Source of the DNA: Mucilaginibacter sp.
GTDB taxonomy: Bacteria > Bacteroidota > Bacteroidia > Sphingobacteriales > Sphingobacteriaceae
Length of the DNA stretch: 64,000 nucleotides
Reading direction: 5' to 3'
NCBI GenBank assembly: GCA_028288025.1
Contig: JAQBOM010000004.1
Span: forward strand, 144,203 to 208,202
The position numbers were made by a program, and so were the translations under genes. Shown one piece after another: positions 1-11,600 of this stretch (the first letter of the stretch is position 1; every line of letters begins with the position of its first letter). The notes beneath the pieces were generated by a model. That model saw only the letters and a list, made by a program, of their open reading frames with translations. It had not been told where the DNA came from and made no database searches.

Positions 1-127
1 TACTAACGGTTCCGTGACTAAGGTCAAACCCCAACGACTGTTTAAATACAACAACCGGGACATGGGCCAGTATTAGGACATACCCTAAAAACCTGCACCA
101 ATACGGAAATAAAAAGCGTGATTTCAT
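1..127 (-). CDS. Partial small membrane protein, paralogue of the next gene
   Basis: An open frame starts at an ATG on the minus strand (125-127) and runs off the left edge of the window, so only about 42 codons are visible. Its first residues, MKSRFLFPYWCR, nearly match the start of the neighbouring gene (MKSRFLFPYYWR), so the two are tandem paralogues. The visible part is hydrophobic and could be a membrane segment. The family is not recognised. Only the N-terminus supports the call. Confidence 0.6.
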   Translation of the reverse strand, partial: MKSRFLFPYWCRFLGYVLILAHVPVVVFKQSLGFDLSHGTVS

Positions 128-177
128 GTTTGTAAATTCAATGGAGTTAACAAAAATTAAAGCATTCTCAGATTGTT

Positions 178-660
178 TTAACGCGACCCTTCGTTTTTAA
201 GGCGGCGGTTAAGCTGGTAAATCTTCCACCTGAGACGTATAATGAAAAAGATCAATGGCGTAATGACATTAAAGATTACTACAGGTATAAAATACAGTCC
301 GTAAACAAAAAGCACACAAATAATAAAAATACCATAATTTAAATAAATTGCCCATTGTAAAGAATCTAACCGTAATTGGGCAATGTGCTCATCTTCAATT
401 TTTTCTTTAGAAAATGCGATAAAAAGTAATCCGAAAACAATTAACAGCACTATGATATCATGATGCAGTCTCATTGTGATAACACCCTGGTATATGTCAT
501 GGTGTATTTTCATGCCGGGACCCGTTACCTGCTGCAAATCTACCGCCGCATAGCCTTCGGGATGCAATACCTTTAAAGCTATTGCAAAAAGTATATCAGC
601 TATAAAGCACAAATAACCTATTATGCGCCAGTAGTAAGGAAATAAGAATCGTGATTTCAT
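178..660 (-). CDS. Hypothetical integral membrane protein
   Basis: About 160 residues with several hydrophobic stretches: one near the N-terminus, one around LHHDIIVLLIVFGLLFIAF, and one or two in the C-terminal third. A basic tail follows. An upstream ATG would add 17 residues, but the start at 660 is preferred because it aligns with the tandem paralogue at the window edge. No catalytic motif or known family is recognised. It is probably an inner-membrane protein of unknown function. Confidence 0.6.
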   Translation of the reverse strand: MKSRFLFPYYWRIIGYLCFIADILFAIALKVLHPEGYAAVDLQQVTGPGMKIHHDIYQGVITMRLHHDIIVLLIVFGLLFIAFSKEKIEDEHIAQLRLDSLQWAIYLNYGIFIICVLFVYGLYFIPVVIFNVITPLIFFIIRLRWKIYQLNRRLKNEGSR

Positions 661-778
661 AATTGTCAAGTTTAACTTACCAAATGTAAAATAAGCTTTA
701 CAAATAAACAAATAAACTTTACAAAACTATTTGATTTATTATTTCGAAATCGGTAACTTCGGGTAAACCTTAACTAAA

Positions 779-1069
779 ATGAGAATATTATTACTACTAG
801 CTTTTGTGTTATTTCTGACATCCTGTTCAGATGAACCTAAATACAATGCTCATGGATGGACACCAAAGTACAGAGCCAAAATTAAGGAAGCAATGACCAG
901 TTCTTTGAGAGCGCCTAAAAACATAGCTGATCAAAATGCAAAAAATAAGGTCTGCGACTGTATTGTTAACAGGCTTGAGAAAATGTTTCCGTATGGTATA
1001 CCTCAAAATTTCTCAAAGAAGGTATTGGGCACTGTTAGTACGGATTGTGGTTTAGTGTTTTCTGATTAA
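779..1069 (+). CDS. Small putative lipoprotein
   Basis: A 96-residue protein with a short lipoprotein signal peptide ending in LTSC, so Cys16 would be the lipidated residue. The mature part is about 80 residues with three further cysteines (CDC and TDC), which could form a disulfide. It is divergent from the membrane gene to its left and convergent with rimM. Similar small cysteine-containing lipoproteins are common in Bacteroidota, but no function is recognised. Confidence 0.65.
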   Translation: MRILLLLAFVLFLTSCSDEPKYNAHGWTPKYRAKIKEAMTSSLRAPKNIADQNAKNKVCDCIVNRLEKMFPYGIPQNFSKKVLGTVSTDCGLVFSD

Positions 1070-1110
1070 TGCCTGGGCCATTAGTACAGAGTGCCAAAAA
1101 CCTGTACACT

Positions 1111-1635
1111 TTAATCCAAATAAACATCCAGCAAACCTTCCGGCAGGTTCACCAGTACAATTTCCCGGATCACGTCGATGCTTTTAATGATGTCCTCGTT
1201 TAGCGGGAAAAGCACCTCGCAGTTTTTGTAGGTAACAGTGGCGATGAATTGTTTCGGATATTCGTGCACATCGGTAATTTTTCCCAGCTCGCCTTCGTCT
1301 TCATCAATAGCAGTAAATCCAACCAGGTCCATTAGGGTAAATTCGCCCTCTTTCTGTTTGGGCTTTAGTTTAATGGGGAGATAAATGTGCTTTTTTACAA
1401 GCGTGGAGGCTTTTTCAATGTTGTCTACATCTTCCAAAACCAGGTACGCGGCATTTTTTTGAAGGTATTTTATGGAGTTGACAAAATACGGGACCGGTTT
1501 GCCGGCGATATCAAGGAATATGGTTTTAAATTTTACACTGTCGAGGCCTTCAAAATCCACATATATATGCAGCTCACCCTTTAGCCCTTTGGGCTTCAAT
1601 ATGCTCCCTATCCTGAAATAAGCTTCGGTATCCAT
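1111..1635 (-). CDS. rimM: Ribosome maturation factor RimM
   Basis: 174 residues, the normal length for RimM, which binds S19 and assists maturation of the 16S rRNA 3' domain in the 30S subunit. The N-terminal RimM domain starts at YFRIGSILKPKGLKGELHIY, and the C-terminal PRC-barrel region contains LVGFTAIDEDEGELGKITDV and the ending LPEGLLDVYL. It lies directly downstream of rpsP, the classical order. trmD and rplS, which usually follow, are not present here. Confidence 0.95.
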   Translation of the reverse strand: MDTEAYFRIGSILKPKGLKGELHIYVDFEGLDSVKFKTIFLDIAGKPVPYFVNSIKYLQKNAAYLVLEDVDNIEKASTLVKKHIYLPIKLKPKQKEGEFTLMDLVGFTAIDEDEGELGKITDVHEYPKQFIATVTYKNCEVLFPLNEDIIKSIDVIREIVLVNLPEGLLDVYLD

Positions 1636-1652
1636 TAAAAATGCCTTTAAAC

Positions 1653-1691
1653 AACAATGGCGAAGAACCCGGGGGATGCTTCGCCATTGTT
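1653..1691 (-). terminator. Strong hairpin between rpsP and rimM
   Basis: A perfect 13-bp inverted repeat, AACAATGGCGAAG at 1653-1665 and its complement at 1679-1691, with a 13-nt loop. It lies in the rpsP-rimM gap. In the direction of transcription it is followed by only a weak T-run, so a leaky terminator or an mRNA stability element setting the S16:RimM ratio is more likely than a full stop. Confidence 0.55.
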
Positions 1692-1707
1692 TAACTCTTT
1701 ATAAAAA

Positions 1708-2373
1708 TTATTCAGCACTGCCGGCTTTTGGCTCAGCAGGTGTTTCTGTTTCAGTTTCAGCAACGGGTGTTTCAACTTCAGCTTCAGCAACAGGTGTTTC
1801 CACTTCAGCTTCAGCAGCAGGGGCTTCAACTTCGGCTTCGGCAGCAGGTGCTTCAGTTTCGGCTTCGGCAACCGGTGCTTCTTCTTCGGCCGGCTCTTCA
1901 ACCTCTTCGGCAGGCGGCGTGTTTTTAGCCACAATAGCGGCTGCTTTTTCTTCTTTTTTCTTTGCTTCGGCAGCAAGGGCAGCTTTGCGAGCCTCGTCTT
2001 TAGCAGAAACTAAGTTTGTTTTTTTACCGGTGATCTTCCCTTCTTTCTGATCAAGCCATTGCTGGAATTTTGCTTCGGCTTGTTCCTGGGTCAATGCGCC
2101 TTTTTGAACGCCGCCCTGTAAGTGTTTTTTGTATAAAACGCCTTTATATGAAAGGATAGCCCGGCAGGTATCGGTTGGCTGTGCGCCATTGTTCACCCAA
2201 TCAAGGGTTTTATCGAAATTGATATCGATTGTTGCAGGGTTGGTGTTCGGATTGTATGATCCTAAACGCTCAATAAAACGCCCGTCTCGCGGAGCGCGTG
2301 CATCGGCCACTATGATGTAGTAAAAAGGTTTGCCTTTTTTACCGTGGCGCTGCAGTCTGATTTTAGTTGCCAT
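1708..2373 (-). CDS. rpsP: 30S ribosomal protein S16 with long acidic tail
   Basis: Residues 1-80 are canonical bS16 ([19 protein letters not shown], then [15 protein letters not shown]), which binds 16S rRNA early in 30S assembly. The usual length is 80-90 residues; this protein is 221. Residues 90-150 are a charged, Ala/Lys-rich linker, and residues 150-221 are a Glu/Ala/Pro/Thr/Val-rich repeat built on the unit EAEVE(A/T)P. Extended S16 tails are known in Bacteroidota. The tail is encoded by degenerate tandem DNA repeats, so its length may vary between strains. Confidence 0.95.
   Translation of the reverse strand: MATKIRLQRHGKKGKPFYYIIVADARAPRDGRFIERLGSYNPNTNPATIDINFDKTLDWVNNGAQPTDTCRAILSYKGVLYKKHLQGGVQKGALTQEQAEAKFQQWLDQKEGKITGKKTNLVSAKDEARKAALAAEAKKKEEKAAAIVAKNTPPAEEVEEPAEEEAPVAEAETEAPAAEAEVEAPAAEAEVETPVAEAEVETPVAETETETPAEPKAGSAE
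1740..1900 (-). repeat. Tandem coding repeat in the S16 tail
   Basis: The DNA encoding the S16 tail consists of imperfect tandem units of about 30 bp rich in the phrase TTCAGCTTCAGCA (plus strand). They encode successive copies of an acidic Glu-Ala-Pro-Val unit. Slippage within such a tract would change tail length in frame. Confidence 0.6.
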
Positions 2374-2424
2374 TTTTTAATTTTATGTATTCAACATGTC
2401 CCCGGAGTTCTTTCTGCGGGGATG

Positions 2425-2432
2425 CAAAGGTA
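2425..2432 (-). promoter_or_regulatory. rpsP: Probable rpsP promoter -7 element
   Basis: On the minus strand this reads TACCTTTG, an exact match to the Bacteroidota -7 consensus TAnnTTTG, about 52 bp upstream of the rpsP start. The -33 element is not clear. The leader between it and the start codon contains a 6-bp hairpin (TCCCCG...CGGGGA, 2399-2422), a possible autoregulatory structure. Confidence 0.6.
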
Positions 2433-2611
2433 ATAATAATCTGGTTAATTTAAAATAGTTGTTGTAAATTGTGAAAGCATTGGTTACTGAGGAATCAAAG
2501 AACGATGAACTTTGCCAAGTTTTTGATAGGCCGAACTGTAACCGCATAGCGATACAAACAAAACTGGTTTACTGATTGTAATTCAAGAAAGAGTAATTAG
2601 AACAAACCGAT

Positions 2612-3634
2612 ATGGCTGTTTTGCTCACTACATTAAACGAATGCGTAATTGCGTTCGACGTTGATAAACAAAAGTTCCTGTTTATCAGCCCGAATGTCGG
2701 CAGTGTTTTGGGTTATGCGGCGGACAGTTTTTATCACAATTCAAATTTAACTTATGAAATGATCGATCCAGCCGACCGCGGCCGGGTGAAAACAACAAGC
2801 GATAAAATAGTTGAGGGCGAGGCGGTTGAACTAACTTACAGGATCGTTACCGCTCATGGTGAAAAGAAATGGGTTCATGAGAAAAAAAGCGTTATTACCG
2901 ACGAGCAAACTGGCCACAAGATTTTAATAAGCCTGATCAATGAACATCATTTAGAAGCAGGCGATATTGCGCAGATTAGTAAAATTGTTGAACAGGTAAC
3001 CTGGACCAGGGACCACTTGGAAGTGTTATTTAATAACACTGATGAGTTGATATGGGCTATAAACAGGGACCGCTATTATTTATATATGAACAACGCTTTC
3101 CGCGAGATCATATTCGCGGAGACCGAAACGGTTCCTAAAGATGGCGACCACGTTTATCTCAATACAAATTTTTCACAAAAAAAAATTGAGGAGTGGGAGG
3201 CGTTTTATACCCGTGCATTTAAAGGTGAAAGATTTACTGCCCGAACGGAATCGGTTGACGTTGAAACAGGGCAGAGCGTTTGTTTTGAAGTTAGCTTTAA
3301 CCCGCTATGCAAATCAAAAGGAAAGGTTACAGCGATCGGCTGCTTCGCCCGGAATATCACCGGCCTTGTTGAAAACGAAAAAGCAATAACGGATCAAAAC
3401 GAACGTTTGCGACATATCGCCTCTATCAGCTCACATGAACTGCGCCGCCCGATAGCGAGTTTGCTCGGACTGATCAACATTATGGACCGGGAGAACTTTC
3501 AGAACCCGGAAAACAAAGAGATTATTGAACACCTGCTTACCGTGGGTAAGGAAATAGACGAAACGATCCGCGACATAATTGACAGAACCTTTCCCGGAGG
3601 TGATCCTTCAGATCAAAAGTACCAGTCGCCGTAG
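2612..3634 (+). CDS. PAS-PAS protein with HisKA domain but no ATPase domain
   Basis: 340 residues. Two PAS folds are visible: about 1-110 (FLFISPNVGSVLGYAADSF) and about 135-250 (EVLFNNTDELIWAINRDRYYLYMN). A HisKA-type helix hairpin follows with H-box SSHELRRPIASLLG (His275). The protein ends about 60 residues after the H-box, where a HATPase_c domain should begin, and there is no N, G1 or G2 box. An in-frame stop just upstream fixes the ATG at 2612. It cannot autophosphorylate alone. It may be phosphorylated in trans, act as a phosphotransfer or decoy protein, or be a truncated remnant. It is convergent with the kinase block. Confidence 0.75.
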   Translation: MAVLLTTLNECVIAFDVDKQKFLFISPNVGSVLGYAADSFYHNSNLTYEMIDPADRGRVKTTSDKIVEGEAVELTYRIVTAHGEKKWVHEKKSVITDEQTGHKILISLINEHHLEAGDIAQISKIVEQVTWTRDHLEVLFNNTDELIWAINRDRYYLYMNNAFREIIFAETETVPKDGDHVYLNTNFSQKKIEEWEAFYTRAFKGERFTARTESVDVETGQSVCFEVSFNPLCKSKGKVTAIGCFARNITGLVENEKAITDQNERLRHIASISSHELRRPIASLLGLINIMDRENFQNPENKEIIEHLLTVGKEIDETIRDIIDRTFPGGDPSDQKYQSP

Positions 3635-3658
3635 CTGACGCCATCCCGTTTCTAATGG

Positions 3659-5620
3659 TCAATCCAATGGCAGTGCTATAGTAAATTCGGTAAATTCCCC
3701 TTCTTTTGAATTTACCTGGATACTGCCGCCATGTCCCTTCACTATCATATCGTAACTTAATGATAAACCCAAACCTGTACCTTCCCCGGTTGGCTTGGTG
3801 GTGAAGAATGGCTGCATGATCTTATCTTTTATATGGTCAGGAATTCCAACCCCATTGTCTTTTACTTTTATAGTGACTTGGCCGTTTTCAGCATAAGTGG
3901 TTACTGTTACTTCGGGCTTATAATCCGCGCCGGCTGTTTTTTGCTTTTGGTGCACGGCGTAAAAGGCGTTGTTGAAAAGATTTAACAGCACGCGGCCAAT
4001 GTCCTGCTGAACTACATTCGCTTTTGGCAAGGACTTATCAAAATGGGTGGTTAGTTCAGCGTTAAAGGATTTATCCTTTGATCTGAGGCCGTGATAGGAG
4101 AGACGGAGATATTCATCAGCCAGCGCATTAATGTCTGCCGGCTCTTTTGTTCCGCCGCCCGCTTTACTGTGCTGAAGCATGCCTTTTACAATAGCGTCCG
4201 CACGTTTACCATGGTGGTTTATCTTGTCTTCATTGTCAATAAGATCATTTATTATTGCCACCGCATTCTCAATATTTCCCTTATCTATTTCGTCTTTCAT
4301 TTCGGCAAGCAAATCTTTATTTACCTCCGAAAAATTGTTTACAAAGTTCAACGGGTTTTGTATCTCGTGCGCGATGCCGGCGGTGAGTTCGCCAAGCGAG
4401 GCCATCTTTTCGGATTGGATGAGGCGGGTTTGTGTTGATTTTAATTCATCAAGTGTTTGCTGTATTTGCTTTTTCTGCAGTTTAAGCAGCCGGTTTGCCT
4501 TATGTTGCTTTTTGTTGCTGATCCATAAAATAAATAATATTACCGTAACCAGCAGCAGGGCTAACAACACACCATACAGGGTCATTTTATTTTGATAGGC
4601 AATTGCCGCATTTTTTAAATCGGCTTCATGCTGTTGTTCTGTAATATTAATAATAAGCACCTGTTTGGCCTTTTCGGCGTTAAATAGGCTATCCTGCAAA
4701 CTGGTTGCTATTTTATAATATTGAGCAGACTCGTGATCATTGTGGCCATAATAAAGTTTTGCCAGTAAACCGCTTGCCTGTACGAGCTGGAGCGAAAAGG
4801 AGCGGCTTCGGGCCAGATCATACATTTTTTTTGCAAAATAGATACTTGAATCACGGTTGCCCAACGTTTGGTAGGTGTTGGCTAAAGGTAAATAAGCACT
4901 CATCAGATTTAATGGCTGATTGTAGTGCTGAGCGATTGCAATGGATTGGTATAAATACGCGAGGCCAAGACTATTTTGGTGTAGTTTGAAATAAACATGA
5001 CCCATTGTTCCCAATATCTGCGCCCGCCATTTATATTCATTTATTTTAATTGACAGCTGTAAACCTTTGCGCGCGGCCATGAGCGAGGAGTCTAATTTGC
5101 CGGCCGCCTGATAAAAATCTTCGATATCCATTAATTCGTCAACAACATTCTGATAATCGCCCAGCTGTCTGAAAATTTTCTCCGCTTTATACCCATATTC
5201 AATCGCGGTTTTAATTTCGCCCTGCTCTGCGTAAACAACGCTCATCCCGTCATAATTCCGGGCAATATTCCATTGATCATTTAATTCCCGGGACAGTTTT
5301 AGGGAGTTGACAAACGTTTGCAGCGCCACAGGCCGGTTTCCCAATAACCAAACGGAGAAACCGATTTGCGTAAGTGCATGCGCTTCCGCTTTTTTATTGC
5401 CGGTTTTTTTGGCAATTGCCAGGGCCTGCGATGCATAACTCAAACCAACGTCGGGCTTTTCAAGATAGTATTCACGACTTAACCGGATAAGTAATGTGGT
5501 TTTGGATGAGTCGGCTGTTGCGCTTTTTAAACGGCTTTTCAGGCTGTCAATGAGCGTTTGCTGTGCATAAGCTACAACAGCGGACAACAGCCAGGCAATA
5601 CAGATAAATATTTTTTTCAT
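3659..5620 (-). CDS. TPR-type membrane sensor histidine kinase
   Basis: 653 residues. There is a signal peptide at 1-19, tetratricopeptide repeats over about 30-310 (periplasmic), a transmembrane segment near 345-367 ([19 protein letters not shown]), a short coiled coil, and a kinase core. The H-box is [16 protein letters not shown] (His418) and the ATPase boxes include DNGVGIP and [13 protein letters not shown]. It is the last of three co-directional paralogues separated by 6-8 bp, so they are probably co-transcribed. No receiver domain is fused or adjacent, so the partner regulator is unknown. Confidence 0.9.
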   Translation of the reverse strand: MKKIFICIAWLLSAVVAYAQQTLIDSLKSRLKSATADSSKTTLLIRLSREYYLEKPDVGLSYASQALAIAKKTGNKKAEAHALTQIGFSVWLLGNRPVALQTFVNSLKLSRELNDQWNIARNYDGMSVVYAEQGEIKTAIEYGYKAEKIFRQLGDYQNVVDELMDIEDFYQAAGKLDSSLMAARKGLQLSIKINEYKWRAQILGTMGHVYFKLHQNSLGLAYLYQSIAIAQHYNQPLNLMSAYLPLANTYQTLGNRDSSIYFAKKMYDLARSRSFSLQLVQASGLLAKLYYGHNDHESAQYYKIATSLQDSLFNAEKAKQVLIINITEQQHEADLKNAAIAYQNKMTLYGVLLALLLVTVILFILWISNKKQHKANRLLKLQKKQIQQTLDELKSTQTRLIQSEKMASLGELTAGIAHEIQNPLNFVNNFSEVNKDLLAEMKDEIDKGNIENAVAIINDLIDNEDKINHHGKRADAIVKGMLQHSKAGGGTKEPADINALADEYLRLSYHGLRSKDKSFNAELTTHFDKSLPKANVVQQDIGRVLLNLFNNAFYAVHQKQKTAGADYKPEVTVTTYAENGQVTIKVKDNGVGIPDHIKDKIMQPFFTTKPTGEGTGLGLSLSYDMIVKGHGGSIQVNSKEGEFTEFTIALPLD

Positions 5621-5626
5621 TCCGTT

Positions 5627-8600
5627 TTATAATGGCAAGGTTATGGTAAAAACTGAACCATGGCGCTCTTTACTTTCAACATCGACATTGCCGCCATGCC
5701 CTTTAACTACCATATCGTAGCTTAGTGAAAGCCCCAGGCCTGTACCTTCACCGGTAGGCTTGGTGGTAAAGAATGGCTGCATGATCTTATCTTTAATAGC
5801 ATCGGGAATACCGATGCCGTTATCCTTCACTTTGATAGCAATATGCCCGTTTTCGGCAAAGGTGGTTACGGCGACCTCAGGCTTGTAATCTTTGCCGGCT
5901 GTTTTTTGTTTTTGGCTCACCGCGTAGAATGCATTGTTAAACAAATTAAGCAACACCCTGCCAATATCCTGCTGCACCACATTTATTTTTGGCAGATTTG
6001 GGTCAAAATGGGAAACCATTTCGGCGTTGAACGACTTGTCTTTTGCCCGGAGGCCGTGGTAGGAGAGTTTGATAAACTCATCGGCCAGTACATTAATATT
6101 GGTTAGCTGCTTTTCGCCGGTGCTGGTGCGCGAATGCTGAAGCATGCCCTTTACGATAAAGTCGGCGCGTTTGCCGTGGTGATTGATCTTTTCCTCGTTT
6201 TGCCGGATGCTGTCCGCAATCGCTATTGCTTCCGCCAGGTTGCCGCCTTTTAACTCTTCTTTTAATTCATCGATCATCTCCTGGTTTACTTCCGAAAAGT
6301 TATTGACGAAGTTAAGCGGGTTTTGTATCTCGTGGGCGATACCGGCGGTAAGCTCGCCCAGCGATGCCATTTTTTCGGACTGTATAAGTTGGGTTTGGGC
6401 GGCTTTAAGGCCGGTTAAAGTTTGCTCTACCTCTTGTTTGGCCGCTTCCAGTTTATTGAAGTCCTCGTACCGGGCATAAGCGGTAGAAAAAGCGTCAGCC
6501 AGGGATTGTACAAGGTTTATTTCTTCGCCGTTGAGGAGCGCTATATTTCCAACGTAGAGCATTCCCTGTAAAAAGGGAAAGAAATGCAGATCCAGGCTGG
6601 TAGGCGGATGGGCTGTGAGATATTCTTCCTCCGATCCAACCGCGCCCTGGCTAACCAGCTCAACCGACAGCCTTTTAAATTCCTCCTCATTCCAGTGCAC
6701 AGTAACAAATTGCCTGGCCCGCCAGTTAGCAAGTACCGTTTTTGCAATTTCATCCGAATTAAAGCCCAGTTGAAACGCTGCAATAGCCTTTCCGTCGGGT
6801 GTAGAAAGGTAGGAATGAATGACCTCCTGCTGTTCATCAACAATAAAAACGCCGCACCGGATAAACGGTACGCCTAACGTGGTCAGTTCATTCCAAACTA
6901 AGGGGGTAATGCTTTGCAGGTCGCTCGTTGAGCGCATGGATGCTATTTCGGCGCGTACGCGGTCGAGCGAAGCCTGCCGTACGGCCTCGCGGGCACTGGC
7001 TTCTGATTTCTGCAATTCAAGGTATCGCCGGAAGGTAAGATCAATAACGGAAGCAAATCGTTTTAAAATTTTTATATCCGTGTCAGGATACGGTTTTTCT
7101 GACCACGCGTACAGGCAACCATCCTGGAACGGAAAGAAATGGCCGTATTGCTCGTTCCCGGTTTCCCAATCCGGTATAGAAGGAAGCGACAAGCCGGATA
7201 AAAGCTCTTCGTAATATAATTTAAGCTGCTTTCCTTTTAATACCGGGAAATAATCTTCATTGGTTGTTATCGATTGCTGTATCTTTTCGAGCACGGGATG
7301 ACCCGCCAGCATCACCCAGCCCATCAGCGCAAGATTATCTCCATCAGTTGATGTGGTTGCTGAGTAAAGCTGCACTTTGCGTGAATCCTTACTGGCTATC
7401 CCCACACCGCAGCGTAATGGATTGATGCAAAGCTTTCTTAATTCAGTAAAAACCATGCTGGCTGTCGAAGAAAGGTCCTTACTGTTATACATAGCCATGG
7501 CCTTGCCCCGCACTTTTTCCAATGCTGTTTCAATTTGTGCGTCACGGGCTTGTTCTTCAGCTTGTTTAAGGTCGAGATAGCGCCGGTAGGTAAGAGAAAA
7601 TACTGCGGCAAATTTTTCTAGTATTTTGCTTTCCTGCAGCGGGAATGGGTCCTTAGTAAAAGTGAACAACCCGCCTTCGGCGAACAAAAAACAGCTACAA
7701 TATTGCCTTGTATCAGAAATGTCGTCCAAAACGATGTAACTTGGGTCGATTTCGGGCGCGTCGTAACCGGACGCGCTTGAAATAGCCTTATAATAGCTCA
7801 AAAGGTCCTGCCCCGCCAGGTCGTACGTAAACGTAGATTTCTTTTGTTTCCAGGTGTCGAAAAGGTCTTGCCATAAGGGATGGGTGGTCATATCCAGCTT
7901 TCCGCTTCCCTGATCCACCTTCCCCTCCCCGGGCGAGGTAGCAGACCAAACCTCCATAAGCTTTGTTGATTCTTCGATGATCACAACGCCGCACCTAATG
8001 GTACTTATTCCCAGCTTATACAATTCGCTAAATACCAGGGCAGTGGCATTGCCAACATCCCGGCTATCGTGCATGGCCATAGCCTCTGCTCTTACCCGTT
8101 CCAGCGAAGTTTCTATTTTTGCTTCCCTGGCCTGGGCTTCTGCTTTTTGCAGATCAAGGAAACGGCGGTAGGTTAAGCCAAATACACCCGCAAATCGTTT
8201 AAACAGCTGGGTAGCGTCGGCCGATAGGGGTTCATCGGTAAAAGCGTAAAGCGTCCCTTCAGGGAAGAAAAAGGAATTGTGGTACCGCCTTTCGGGCAAC
8301 GTATCTATATTCAATTGAAACGGGTAATCTGCGTATTCGCTGAGTATCCTGTAGTAATCCGCCACGTCATTACCAGCCAGGACATAGGAAAAAACGGTTT
8401 CTTGTTTTTTCCATGCGTCATGTGCACCGCGTAGCAGGGGATGCAATGTCATATCTATATAGCCTTTACTCAGGACAGCGCTTCCATCATGGCTTGATGC
8501 GGCCGTCCATAGTTCCATTTTTTGTATGTTATGAATGATCGCAACACCACATCTAATCGTAGTTTCAACACCCAACTTAACCAGCTCGTCAAACATGGTG

Positions 8601-11600
8601 ATAGCAGTATTGTCTATGTCATCGCTGTTGTGCATCGCCATAGTTTTACTGCGCACCCGTTCAAGGGCCGCTTCAATTCGGGCTTCCCGGGCCTGGGCTT
8701 CGGCTTGCTTCAGGTCGTTGAAGCGGGTATAGCTCATATCGAATACTTTGGCAAAGCGAAGCAGCAATTCAAAATGCTCGTCTGACAAAGGCTCGAGCGT
8801 TACCAGTGTCATGCATCCGAAATTATTAAACGACGCGGATAAAATTACCTGTTCGGGCGCTTTCATGCCCGCTATTACGGGTTCGGGTAACAGGGACAGT
8901 TCTGTATTAGTAAACAGAAAATCATCCCACGTTTTTTTGATTTTTCCCTTCAGTTCGTACCGCCAATTCAAAATGCGCTCCTGCCATGCTTTAATATAGC
9001 TTGCATAAGCATCGTGCTTATGATATTGTACAAGATAATTCATCGGCTCCGACGGGGCTTCGGAATTTGCCATCCACCACCGCGAAGCTTTTGTTTCCGA
9101 GTCGAATATCATGATCAGGCAGCGGGTAAGCACCACGTCGAGTTTGGTCAACTCGCCGAATACGGTTCCGATCAGTTCATTTAACTCCTCGGAGGTTTGC
9201 ATAGACATTGCCTTTGCTCTTACCCTTTCCAGTCCGGCTTCTATCTTTGCTTCACGGGCTTGTGCTTCAGCTTGCTGCAGATCAAGGAAACGGGTATAGG
9301 TTTGTTCAAACACCATCCCAAAACGTGTGAGTGCCGCATTTTCGGCATCTGTATAAGGCTGAGCAGCGTAATTTTGGATACTTAAAGCAACATTCTTTAA
9401 TAATACTGTCGACCTTCCATAGCCGGGAGTATTAAATACAAACTTTTTTCGTTCATCCGGCACCCCGGATACGTTTTTAAAAAAGTGGTCAAAAAATGCG
9501 TTTTTTTCGTCGAACGAGTATATTTCAGTCAAAAGATCAACATTGTTATTTTTAGCTTCAATAAAACGGTTGAATATGGGATGATCTATATAGGGAAGAT
9601 GTATTTTGGTGGGATATTGCTGACTTGCCGAAGATATCCAAAGGTCAAGGTCGTCACTTTCTTTATAATTCATTGTGAAATTCGCAGAATCAATATTGAA
9701 ATTTAATTGATACAATTGTTCGTATAGCACTTGGATAACCTCAGCCAGCTCATCGCTTTTTTGCATAGCCATGGTACGACTGCGCACGCGTTCAAGAGCA
9801 ACTTCAATTTTTGCTTCTTTGGCCTGGCTCTCTGCTTTTTGAAGGTCGAGATAGCGGCGGTAGGTTTGTTCGAAAACCTTACCGAAGCGCATAAATGCCG
9901 CTATCTCTGCTTCAGAATAGGGAGTGCCATCAAGATTGGTAATAAACAGGGTCACGTTTTCCAGCAATACAGTGGTTGTAAACCAGCCGGGGCGGCTATA
10001 GATAAATTCTTTTACTTCATCGGATACCCGCCCATGCTTAAAACATTCTTCAAAAAATTTATTCTTCTCTTCAAATGCCATTTCGTCGGAAAAATGATCC
10101 AACCCCTTATCCCTGGCTTCAATAAACAGGTTAAATTGCGGGGTATCGAAATATGGGATATGAACAAGGTCGGGGTGTTCATGGCCCTGATCGGCTATCC
10201 ACAGATTCCAGTCATTACTTTCCCTGTAATCCATGCCAAAGCCGGCCTGGTCAACCTGCGTGCCCAATTGAACCAACTGGTCATATACCACCTGGATAAC
10301 TTCTCTCAGCTCCTCGCTCTTTTGCATAGCCATGGTACGGCTACGTACACGCTCGAGAGCAACTTCGATCCGCGCCTCGTGCGCCTGTGCTTCGGCTTGC
10401 TGGAGGTCGAGATAACGGCGATAGGTTAAGCCAAAAACACCGGCAAATCTTTTGAATATTTGTATAGCTTCCGGCATTAAAGGGTTAGGTGAAAAAGCAA
10501 AAATAGTGCCTTCCGGGAAAAAGAAATCATGATGGAATTGTTTAGCCGGCAGCGACGCTATATCAAATTGCATTGGATAATCAGGCGCATCGTTTATGGC
10601 GTGGTAATATGCAATTAAGTCGTCGCCGGCCATTTCGTATGAAGTGTGATCTTCTTTGTTTTCCCAGGCGTTATATAGGTTTTGAAGCAGGGGGTGTGTT
10701 GTCATGTCCAGGCTTCCAATGATCAATGAAACCTGTCCATCCGGGTTAGTGAATGCCGTCCATAACTCGATGTGCTTTTTATCATCAATAATCCCTATGC
10801 CACAGCGTACATTTTTGTCAATACCAAGTTTAACCAGTTCATCAAACATAACGGCAACGGTATCCGCAACGTCTTGGCTGCTATGCATAGCCATGGTTTT
10901 GCTGCGCACACGTTCGAGCGCTGCCTCAATCACGGCCTGGGTTTTTTGCGCTTCAATTTCCTCTTTTTGCTGTTGCAACAGGAAATAGGCTTTTTTGCGC
11001 TGGCGGCTATTGCGCCATTGCAGCAATGCAGCAATAAGCAGAACAAGCAGCCCAAATATTAAAGCGTACAGCTTCAACTTGTTTTGATAGGCTTTTTGCG
11101 CCGCCTGTATCTCATTTTGCCTGAGAAATTCGTTGGTGGTTAAATTTTCCATTTCCCCGGACTTTGCCCCGTTATACAGGCTGTCCTTTGCTATGGTGCT
11201 TAATTTTAAATATTTAAACCCGCTGTCAGGCTGGCGCCTTGCCTCATATAAGCTGGCCAATAAAGCAGCGCTTTCAAAAACCGATTTATTATACGATGCC
11301 TTTTTAGCAGAGTGGAGGGCCTGTTGCGCATAATAAATGGAGGAATCGGGCTTGCCGGTTACAGTGTAATATTTGGACAGGCTTATACAGGTTATACTGG
11401 CGTCCCTAAAGTCGACATTTTTTTTATCCAGTCGGTATGCGGCCTGGTATTGTTCAAGAGCATTTTTGTAGTTTTTTAATTTCAAATATTCGTCACCCAG
11501 AGTGCTGAGTATATAACCCATGGACCGGCGCGTAAGACTATTTTTATGGCTAATAGCTAACTTGGAATAATACAATGCTGAATCCAGCGCGTTGATTTCT

